The notes beneath the pieces are model-generated. The model did not search any database and was not told the DNA's origin. It was given only the letters and a program-made list of their open reading frames with translations. Below, piece by piece: positions 39,381-49,449 of a stretch of DNA of 64,000 nucleotides. The stretch is from Capniomyces stellatus. Its lineage: Eukaryota; Kickxellomycota; Harpellomycetes; Harpellales; Legeriomycetaceae. The DNA lies in the NCBI GenBank assembly GCA_001661515.1, contig LUVW01000039.1, forward strand, positions 86,478 to 150,477. Direction: 5' to 3'. Position 1 is the first letter of the stretch. Each line of letters begins with the position of its first letter. The position numbers and the translations under genes are program-made.

Positions 39381-41278
39381 ATGGCTTCAAGAAGCCGAAC
39401 TTTTCTATTTATCCAATACAGAAACTCCTTTGGCCACACCCATCGACGGAAACGACAATCTGGCACATACAACACCCACTTGGGCTCAATCGAAAACACC
39501 GGTCTTATTCAAAACCAAAATCATGAAACTTTTGAGATGTCTAGCCTGTCACCCATTTGGTACGTTTCAATCCAAACATTCTTTTTCTTGCGCTTTTTTT
39601 GTCAACTCTAATTCACATCTTTACAGCCACAGCATATCCAATTTATCGACTGAATGTCAGTATCAAATATAGTAATCATACTAAACACCTTGTTCAATAC
39701 TGCTACTTTTTTTTTGATATTCTCAAATAGGGTTGATGTCGTTGACGATGCAAGTATATTAATTTTATTTATTCCTACATTTAATAAGAAAAGGATAAAG
39801 GCTCCAAATGTTTGATATTGATTTCAACGCTTTTATGTTGTTTTTTTTTAACCAGCTTGCTGAATTGTTTTTATATTGTTTTACAACCTTAACTTTTCTA
39901 ATCAATACAGGTTAACGACAAAATCGAGCTAATAACAAACAGCAGTAAGTTTTTTTTATTTATCACAATTGTTTATAGCTCTGTTTTGTTTGTTTATTCG
40001 TGTTGGTTAAATTGCGTCTGCGATTACTGCTTTATAGTCAAAAACCTAAACAAAATGCACAGAAACCACTTGCTACCAGGATTTAACGACCGGACAATCG
40101 AAGAAAAAGCCATAAACGAACTAACAAGGGATATAACAAAGGTAAATACACTCTCTAACACACCGCCCACTCGCTCAAAGATTCACGTTGATATTTGTAA
40201 ACAGATTCATACTTTATTATATTGCTAATGTATGTTTGTGTGTATGTTTGTTTGTAGATGTTTCATACCACCCAAGAGTCTATCCGTGAAGTTGAGGCAT
40301 TTTCCACTGGAGGCCAAGAAATTCTGATTGGAAAAAACATCCAAAAAGCACTTGCTCAGAAACTACAGGACATATCGGCAGATTTTAGAAAGCAGCAATC
40401 GAAATATTTGCAAGGTTTGTAACACAGCCATTTACTCTTTTTTTGTTTTGGTTTTACCAAACAGCAACTCGATAATATACAAACGAAATGAGCATATTTT
40501 CTGTGTTTTTTGTTTATTGTTGTTATTGTTGGTGCTCTGCTTTTAAATAAAATAATAATTTCTGGTACGTATTCTGTAGAAATATCTGGTCGAAACAACC
40601 AGAGTCAGGATGTGTTTGCAATTGACCATGAAAAGGAACGACTACGACACCAGAAATTTGACCTTGTAAGCAAACCAACATACTTTTAACAGCAGCTAGC
40701 AATTCAATAAACGGATAAAAGCGGACATTATTGAATGATTTGGCATGGTTAGTGATAGCGATATCAAGCATTATCAATTTTATTTGAACCATGCATTTTT
40801 TTTTTTTTGGGGGACTGTAGTCGTTGACTGAGGAGCAGGTTTCTATAATGGAGTCGTCAGAAAACGTAATAAACCAAAGAGAGTCAGAAATCACAGATAT
40901 CCACACATCGATTAATGAACTGTCTACGGTGTTTAAAGAGCTGCAAATCATGGTGATTAACCAAGGAACGATGCTAGATAGGATAGACTACAACGTTGAA
41001 AACACCCTGGTCAATGTCCAAGCTGCTGACGGAGAACTTAAAAAGGTAAGAATTAACTTTTCACTTCACTTTTTATTCTCTCGATATTTACAACAAGTTG
41101 TTTATTTGCGACATTTACTAGTTTGATCATTTACCACAGGTATTTACTATGTGATGATTGTTGTTGATATAAATAGGCGGAAAAGAGTCAGCGGGATTCG
41201 CCAACTACGAAAATAATCTATGCGTTGCTTTTGATATTTATAGTGTTGTTTATTATTCTGATGTTGAAATGGATGTAG
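39381..41278 (+). CDS. TLG2: Qa-SNARE syntaxin Tlg2 (syntaxin 16 family)
   Basis: Eight exons: 39381-39559, 39731-39749, 39911-39944, 40038-40141, 40258-40414, 40580-40665, 40821-41045, 41177-41278; 301 residues. Tlg2 is the t-SNARE of the trans-Golgi/early endosome and binds Vps45 through its N-terminal peptide. Seen: the N-peptide SRTFLFIQYRNSFG (RTxLFxxYRN class), the Habc start PIWVDVVDDVNDKI and KMHRNHLLPGF, QKALAQKLQDISADFRKQQSKYL, a SNARE motif at about residues 204-265 (REITD-like RESEITDIHTSINEL, with zero-layer Gln in VINQGTMLDRIDYN), and a C-terminal membrane anchor (IIYALLLIFIVLFIILML). Exon 2 is a 19-base microexon. Its downstream intron needs a GC donor (GCAAGT); the GT four bases later breaks the frame. 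Confidence 0.95.
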
Positions 41279-41521
41279 AAAGTTGGCAAGTTTGACAAGA
41301 TTTTGAAAAGAGTTTGACAAAAGTTTGGCAAGATTATGAAAAATTGACAAGATTTTGAAGAAAAAAAAGAAAAAAAAAAGACGATGGATAGTTATAGTTA
41401 AATAGTAGTAGATTCAAAATTTATTTTTATTAATAAAAAAAACTCATTCTTGGTTAAAGAGACGAAAAAAAAGAGTAGATTATAATAAAGAATAAAGATG
41501 AAGAATTAAAGGGTAAAAAGA

Positions 41522-43580
41522 TTAAATGAAGGATTTGACAAAGGAAGAGATGGCATCCTTAAGGCTCTTTTCAGTGGCAGGTTCGATGGCGTTGGTGTCA
41601 CGAATAGCCTGGAGAATGGCGCTGTGGGTGGTTTGCATGTATGGGAGGAAGACAGACTCGAACTCGACAATACGGTTGGTTGGGATCTTGTCAAGATAAC
41701 CGTTGACACCAGCATAGACGACAACGACCTGGTCCTCAACAGAGAGAGGAGAGTATTGTGGCTGTTTGAGCAATTCAGTGAGACGGGCACCACGGTTAAG
41801 CAAGAACTGGGTTGAGGCATCGAGATCAGAACCGAACTGGGCAAATGCAGCAACTTCACGGTACTGGGCAAGGAAAAGCTTGAGGGAACCAGCGACCTGT
41901 TTCATGGCCTTTGTCTGGGCAGCAGATCCGACACGGGAGACGGAAATACCGACATTGATAGCAGGGCGGATACCCTTGAAGAAGAGCTCAGCTTCCAAGA
42001 AGATCTGTCCATCAGTGATGGAAATGACGTTGGTTGGAATGTAGGCAGACACATCACCACCTTGGGTTTCAATGATTGGCAGGGCAGTGAGGGAGCCGGA
42101 CTTGAAGTTCTTGTTGAGCTTGGCGGCTCTTTCAAGGAGACGGGAATGGAGGTAGAAAACATCACCTGGGTAAGCCTCACGACCTGGAGGACGACGGAGA
42201 AGAAGCGACATTTGACGGTAGGCAACGGCCTGCTTGGACAAATCGTCATAGATGATGAGACCGTGCTTTCCATTGTCACGGAAGTATTCACCCATAGCAC
42301 ATCCCGAGTATGGGGCCAGGTACTGCAGTGGGGCGGCCTCGGAGGCTGTGGCTGCTACTATGATTGTGTATTTGAGAGCATCGTACTCTTCAAGGGTCTG
42401 TACAAACTGTGCAACAGTCGATCTCTTCTGGCCAATAGCAACGTACACACAGTACAGCTTCTTGGTCTCGTCTTGCGAGTCGTTCCAGCGCTTCTGGTTA
42501 AGAATGGTGTCCAGAGCTACTGCTGTCTTTCCGGTTTGACGATCTCCAATAATCAACTCACGCTGACCACGACCAATTGGCAACATACTGTCTACTGACT
42601 TGATTCCTGTCTGCATAGGCTCGTGTACAGATTGACGTGGGATAATTCCTGGTGCCTTGACCTGTGCACGTGTACGCTGCGATGACTTGATTGGACCTTT
42701 TCCGTCAATTGGGTTACCCAAAGCATCAACTACTCTGCCCAAAAGCCCCATACCTACTGGCACATCCACAATGGATCCGGTACGCTTTACGGTATCTCCC
42801 TCCTTGATCAAACGATCATTACCGAAAATTACAATACCTACATTGTCTGCTTCCAAATTAAGTGCCATACCCTAAACCATATCATATAATTTTATATCAT
42901 ATTATATCGAATTAAATTATATTATATTTACTTTTTACTCTTTCTTTTTTACTTTTTTCTTTTTTTACTTTTTTACTTTAACTTTTCAACTTACTTGTAC
43001 TCCTGATGAGAATTCAACCATCTCTTCAGCTTGCACATTCTTTAGCCCGTAAACTCTAGCAATACCATCTCCTACTGACAATACACGTCCTGTTTCTTGG
43101 AGATCTACTTTGCTAATGCTGTTCAAGATACGTTCTTCAAGAACCGATGTGACCTCTGATGCAGCTATTACCCATCAATTCATACACAACCTTTCATTAG
43201 TATCCTTATCCTTACCACAATTACCTTTATCATTATCTTCTATTTACTATTTCTATCTTTATAAGCGTATAAATATTTTTTCTTTTAAATACTATTTATT
43301 GTTCTTGTTTTTGTTTTTTTGTGTTTTTTACCAGGCTTAGGTCCTGCCAAAGTTGGTGAACTTGTGCTGATTGATCGGACTGCCATTGGTGCAGCGGCAC
43401 GGACCTATCCATTATTATTTTTCCATCATTTTTTTTAATCATCTATTCAACCTTTTTTCATCATCTTGTTTATTCAATTTGATCTTGGTTAAACCGTTAT
43501 TATCTCTAAACTATAATTACCGCTGAACGAGCAAATGGGACGCGGGCTGCTGAAAAAAGTCTGGTGGTATTCTTAAGCAT
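41522..43580 (-). CDS. ATP1: Mitochondrial F1-ATP synthase subunit alpha
   Basis: Four exons: 43580-43521, 43404-43332, 43164-42995, 42871-41522; 550 residues. The alpha subunit forms the F1 hexamer with beta and binds non-catalytic ATP. Exons 1-2 encode a typical matrix-targeting presequence ([20 protein letters not shown], then [13 protein letters not shown]). Mature sequence follows: [39 protein letters not shown]. The P-loop GDRQTGKT lies at about residues 210-217, and the alpha signature is [17 protein letters not shown]. The C-terminus is FVKSFI. The TLG2 gene converges on it from the left with only 243 bases between stops, and its promoter lies beyond 43580. Confidence 0.97.
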
Positions 43581-45453
43581 CTTTTCTATTATTTTGTTTT
43601 TTATATATATATCGGTTAGTTTTGTCTTTTCTTTACTTTTCTTGTATTTTCAATTCTTCTAGTTACTCTATCCTTTTCCTTTTGTTATCCTTGTTTTTTT
43701 TATTCCTTTCTTTTTGAGGATGATGATCATGTCGGCTTTTAAAGATGAGCACACTACTGCGATTCTTTTCATTCAGGATCAGGTTTCCTAGATCAATCTG
43801 AATCTTGTTCTCCTCTTTTTTTTTCTTCTTCCTCAATCTTGCCGATTCAACTTGTTCATCATCTTACATCCAAAGGAAAAAAAAACAAGTAAACAAACAA
43901 CATGCTACAGAGATCGGCCTCAAAAGACCAGATCTGCGTGCTTACAACTACATTCAGCTACGTTATTAGTATATTTCTATATGTATTAGTAGTGTTAATG
44001 ATATTTACGCACCCTTATTCTTTTTATAATATAATATGTGTATTTATTAATTGATTATAAAGAAAAACGATTCTCTCAATTAAGTTTAATCTCAAACCTT
44101 TACAAATCTAACTAAATCCTTTTTTTTTTCTTTTCAATATTGTTATATCTATGTTTACAGATTAAATTTTTCTGCTTATTTTTTGTTTTCAACTTTTCTT
44201 ATTATCTTTTTTTTTTTTTTCAACCACCACTTTTTGTTTTCGCTTTTACATTTAACACTTTTCTTCTTACTCCAGCTAAAACTACTATTTTCTTTTCTTT
44301 TATCAACATTGAATTTCTCATCGTTAAACTGATAAGGATAGGGGTTTTTTTTTTTTTCTTCCTTGTTCCTTAATCTTTTTTTTTTTTTGTCAATTTAGGT
44401 TTTAAGAGAGGGGAAATTGGATTTGGATCGTGAGGTTCATAGGCTCGATAAAAACCTGCCTTTTTATCTATCCTCTTTTATTTCTGTATAGCCAACATAA
44501 TTCATTTCTTCCTCTTCCCTCCTATCTTTTTTTTTCTTGCAAATCTCCAAACACTTTGCTTTATTTTTTTTCCTTTTCCTCCTCATAATTTCAACATGTT
44601 TTCTATTGGAATTTCAACTATCGTATTAACTTTAGAGATCTTAGCTTCCATTCGCTGTGTATCCACCGAATAGCATCACATCCTGCATTTTTTTTTGTGC
44701 TATTCTTGCGAATCTATCCATTCATTCACTCTTTTTCTTCATTTTTTTTTTCATTTATCAATTCAAACCTTACTAATTGTGGTTGCTTATTGCCCGCCTT
44801 TTTGATTACAATTACGCTCTTTGTTTTATCTAGTAGTACTGTTTTACTTTGCTTTTGGCTAATGAGAGCGGTTCTACTGGTATCACTCCAATCTCCTTGT
44901 CATTTTATTCGGTTTTCATATGACAAGCAAACCTTCCTACTTTATGCTTTCTACTAGGCTCTATTTTTTTTCCTGTTTACTGTCAAATTTAGCCTTTTTT
45001 ACTATTGATTTCAGCCTTTTTTTTACTATTGACTTTAATCTTTTTCTTTTTTTTTTTTTGCTGCCACCAATCCACTAGCGTTTCCCATCTTCAATGAATC
45101 AATAATTATGGTCAAATCCACCTCCCTTATCTACATTCTCTTTTAAACTCAACCAAACAGTACCCAGCATCAAAAACGCAAAAGTAGCCACAAATAGCCA
45201 AGCTCTAAACCACTTTAAAACCAAACTCAAACAGAAAATTGATCCTGTTACAACAACTGATAAGCGTTGGATAGCGTGAACTATGTTTAAACATTGCATA
45301 AACGACCGCACCTACTCTAACTCTTCCACCTCTCACTACCAGTTTTCTGCTCTGTTTTATTCTGCTATGGTCAAAGATGTGAATGTGAATATATATATAT
45401 AATTGTACAATTACTAAATCAAAAAAAAAAAAAAGAGTCAAACAAACCAGGCC
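43581..45453. other. Intergenic / unresolved, about 1.9 kb upstream of ATP1
   Basis: The plus strand is dominated by T tracts. On the minus strand several polar, non-repetitive open segments with plausible splice sites occur (for example 44899-44774 joined to 44713-44618, and 43860-43680), and a frame at 45297-45099 holds two hydrophobic segments. I could not assemble these into a recognisable protein, so no gene is called. Confidence 0.4.
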
Positions 45454-47275
45454 TTAATATTTAGGCGACTTTATTATTTTGAATGGGTGGGCCTCGGTGT
45501 TGAAAACATAATCGTCTAGCGAGTAATAGTCGGTGGGACTAAACAAAAGATACAGGTACTTTAGGGTTTCAGCTATAAAGAAGCTTTCCATGCTGTTCTT
45601 GTGGTTTGAGGTGATATTTGTAGAAGTTACGTCATTGTAGGCGGAATACGCGGTTCCTGTTTTAGTGTACTTTTCAATTGCCTCAAATATCTTCCACCCC
45701 CAATCCCTGTACCTTTCTTCTTTGGTGACTCTATACAAAATCATCAAGCTTTCGATGGTTTCTGGTCTCAGTATGTAGACAGCGCTCATTGACTCAAACT
45801 CGTTATCAAAAAAATGGCTATTCCCAAAGTACTCTGGAGCCGTTGAGCTGGACTCATCGGTTTCAGATAGGCTGGCATAGGCATTGCTGCTGTGGTCGGT
45901 TTTGAATCGAACCATTTCTGGCCCTAGACCTGTTGGCGACTTCAAGTACATGTGGTAGCACGTCTTTGCCAGCTTCTTTGCCAACTCCAAATCTTCATGC
46001 CTATCTAGCTTATGTGCGCCAAGGGCAAGCAGTCCTGGAAAGAAACACGCTAAATGCTCCATTTCTCCTGTTGGCATCGTTGTCCCAGGTTCCAGCGATG
46101 ATACATACCACAGCTTTGACCCAGTTGTTGACTGGAAAACCATTTTCTTCTTGATGCTTTCAATCGACTCCAAGTACATTCTCTTGTACTGCTCATCGCG
46201 GCCGTCATTCATCAAATATAGTTTTAGTAGATATTCGTACCAACTATCTCCTTGACCACCAATTGTAATTTTTCCGCTTAATCTCCCGGATTTCACGTCT
46301 ACGTAAATAGGATATAGCCCTGGGGTTCTAAGTTTTGACTTTTCCAGCAGATCCACAATACTCTGGCTTCTGTCGTAATACTCTTGTTTGCCTGTGTATT
46401 GGTATAGCTTTTGGAACTCAAGCTGGATAGTTCCCACCTCAGCCAACGTGTTCTCAGGCCCTCTGATTGGTATCCTGCTGTTGTATTTAATAAACGAGTA
46501 TGGGATTGCCGATGTGGTGTTAAAGCACGGCAGTAGCCCCTCTACAACATCAACAGCCTTCGCTAAAAACATCTTGTCATTACTGAGCTCAAACGCACTT
46601 ATCAACCCCCCAACAACGCGAATAACCGTCTCAAACATACCTACATCAAAGAACTTTACCTAAAACCAACAAACACACACCAACATATTTTACATTTATA
46701 CACTTGAAAGTCTGCAGCTATTTCAAGGCTGCGCTCAAAGAAACCATCGCAAAAACAACTAATTATGCATTCACTCTAGAGCCACCACCACCCCTCCTCC
46801 TCCTCCTCCCCAACACAGCACCTCCTACCCAACACAGCATATACACGTGTATACTATTCCCACTTACTGGTGTTTTTTTAAAATCAACGCCTTCAATATG
46901 GTCGCGCGCCTTTTTAAACTCATCTTTCATTCCCATAATATAAAGCGTGTCCAGCGAGTCTATAAGTGTCACGCCCCACCCGCCCCATTTGTCGTTGTGT
47001 CCCTGAGTCACTGGAAGCAACTCGTCCTTCCCGTACGCGTACTTGGTATACCCGGACCAGGCATGGTTCATTGCTTGGAAAACTTTTTCTCTTCTGAGAG
47101 CGTTTTTGTTGTCTTTTGGGTGCTTTTCCGGCCATGGATTAAGGTCAAAGTGTCCATAATAACCCTCATTGACATAAAGTTGCCTTATAACTACGCTTAT
47201 GATAAATGTAAAAAACAGCAGCTTGCCAAACACCAATATTGCCCGCTTCCATGATTTAGTTAGTCTTGAACCCAT
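45454..47275 (-). CDS. MNS1: ER class I alpha-1,2-mannosidase (GH47)
   Basis: Two exons: 47275-46868 and 46659-45454; 537 residues (yeast Mns1 is 549). This type II membrane enzyme removes one mannose from Man9GlcNAc2 in the ER, a timer step for glycoprotein quality control. A signal anchor lies near residues 12-31 (AILVFGKLLFFTFIISVVI). GH47 landmarks follow: REKVFQAMNHAWSGYTKYAYG, GWGVTLIDSLDTLYIMGM, FETVIRVVGGLISAFEL, GGQGDSWYEYLLKLYL, MEHLACFFPGLLALGA, YILRPETIESLMILYR, NSMESFFIAETLKYLYLLF and the calcium-binding Thr in VFNTEAHPF. The intron is GTAAGT..TAG. An in-frame upstream extension has no ATG, so the start is the ATG at 47275. Confidence 0.95.
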
Positions 47276-49449
47276 GCTTTCACTTGTTTTTATGTTGTTT
47301 TTAAGGAAACACAACAGCTATATACTTTATTTTTCCACCTGTGTTTTTTTTTGTTTTTGGATGAGGACAGAAGTTGGTATACTCACAACTGTGATATACC
47401 AAGTCCTATTTATTCTTGCTATTTTTTGTATAGTTTACTTCTAGCGCTAACCACAACTATACTGCTTTTAGCTCGAGGAAATAAACTAAACGTGTGTTAT
47501 GTATTAATTTTGGATCCAAGACATTATTATTGTTTTAAACAACCAACCAGTGGGCATTTTTCATCAAATTCCCTTGCTATTATTTTAAATTATTTTTGCA
47601 ATTTTCACTTAATGTTGTTCAAGGACAAATTGTTATTTACTTTTGAAACAAACAATGGAAGTTGTTGATGTTTTTCTTTAGAGAAAAGTCGAATACATTT
47701 TCAATCTTTCATTTCACATTGACCAAATTATTTTTGGACTTTAACTTGAATTTAAAACGCTAAATTAACTGAAAGCCAAGATACTCTTGGGTCTTGGACA
47801 ATTCCAATTGGTCACTTGACATTACTTTTCCATTTTTCCTTTACAATGCTATAATTAGTTTTTGTACTAGATTGATAAATAAACGTGAAAAAACTGTTTC
47901 AGAAGATCCTCACGCTGCTTTATTAACTTGACTTGAACTTGCAGTAATATTTAACCAACATAAAGTAAATCACTGCTTGCCCCAAAAATATTGAACGACA
48001 CAGCGCCCCCCCCCCCCATTCGCACATTAGTTTTCACAATGAAGGTTTTAACCGCTACTAAACCAAAGTGAAATTGGGATTTACAACGCAAGCAAAAGCT
48101 TCCACTGCCCCAACCTATATACTCCAGATTTTATTTTACTTTTCCAATTGTTCGATTATTCACCAGCATACTAAGATGAACATAATACCAAATAAGATGC
48201 AAAGATGTCTCAGATACTTGGGCTTGTGAGTCATGTGGCACTCGTTGGCAAGTTTGTACAATAATTTAGCAAGCAGCCTTGCCAAACTTACTGATGTTTT
48301 GAGTAGAATTACGCACCAGCACACACAAACAATATCTTATTAAAAAGAAATACACCATCGTGATATGTCCATCAGTATTAAAATAAAGCTGGGTAATACT
48401 GTCTAGTTTGGTGCATGTTTTTATTAGAAACTGCGATGGTTTAAATGTACACAGATATATTGGTAAACTTTGGTGTAGATTTACGCTGCCTAAAATGTAC
48501 TACACTGCAATGGACGGTGATCAAGTAAACAGCCCGAGAAGTCGGCTAGTGACTTATGGCTAGCGACTTATGGCTAGTAGTGCTTGCAAAGTAGTAAAAG
48601 ATGAAAGCGGGTGAGAAAGAGGGTGAGAAAGTGGATGAGTGAAATAGAGAATGTTGCCAGTAGAGGAAATTGATGGTGTTATGTTATAATGTTTTATATC
48701 AGCAACAATGTAGAGAATTGAAATAAACCAGTGCACTTTATAAATCACTTGCCTCTATGGCAGAGTGCTAAAACAAAGTTGGTTGGAGCATATATCAACT
48801 AGTGCACTTTCCCAATAGTTGATTATTAAAAGAACAAAAGTAGCAATAACGAAATACAAAGTGTATGAGAAATAAAGAAAGTTGAACAAGACACCAAAGC
48901 AAAGCCGGGATTCTCGCTATCCAGTTTTGGTATTATTAATGATTAACCCCCTCCCACTTAAACCGTTGATTAGTTTGATTGAAAGACCGAAAAACAAGAG
49001 TAAATTGAGTTGATTGTTGATATTTGCATTAGCAAATAGAAATAACGGAATAAAGAGCAAATGGAGTAAAACGTAAAATATAAAAAAAAAATCGAAACTG
49101 AAAATCAGCAACAGTAACAGAAAGACGGGAAGGAGTTGGCGGAGGAACGTGTTACTGGAGCAAGTGTCGTTGTAAAGTAGTAGAAGTAAACTTTACGGTT
49201 GACCTTTGCTTTTTTTTTTTTTTGCTCTGTAAATTTCAAGAATTCAAACATAAATTCGTTTAGGTTTAACAGATTAATGACTTTTTAAAATCAGAGGAGG
49301 AAGAAAGAAAAAAGGCAACGACAACAACAGATACAATATTAGCGGGAATTTAGGGGAATATCTATAATATATTGTTATAAAAAAAGGAGGGAAAGGTAAA
49401 GAAACAGTGGAAAATCGTTGAAAATAAATAGGAATAGGCAGATAGAAGA
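47276..49449. other. Intergenic, about 2.2 kb divergent region
   Basis: Separates divergent MNS1 and the 969-codon gene. It contains a 12-base poly-C tract at 48006-48017, a short tandem duplication of CTAGTGACTTATGG (48548-48575) and GGGTGAGAAAG repeats near 48608-48640. The final 250 bases are purine-rich on the plus strand. No supported gene. Confidence 0.5.

Noticed and set aside
42062..42598. 178-codon plus-strand frame
   Set aside because: Antisense to ATP1 exon 4, which is strongly conserved.
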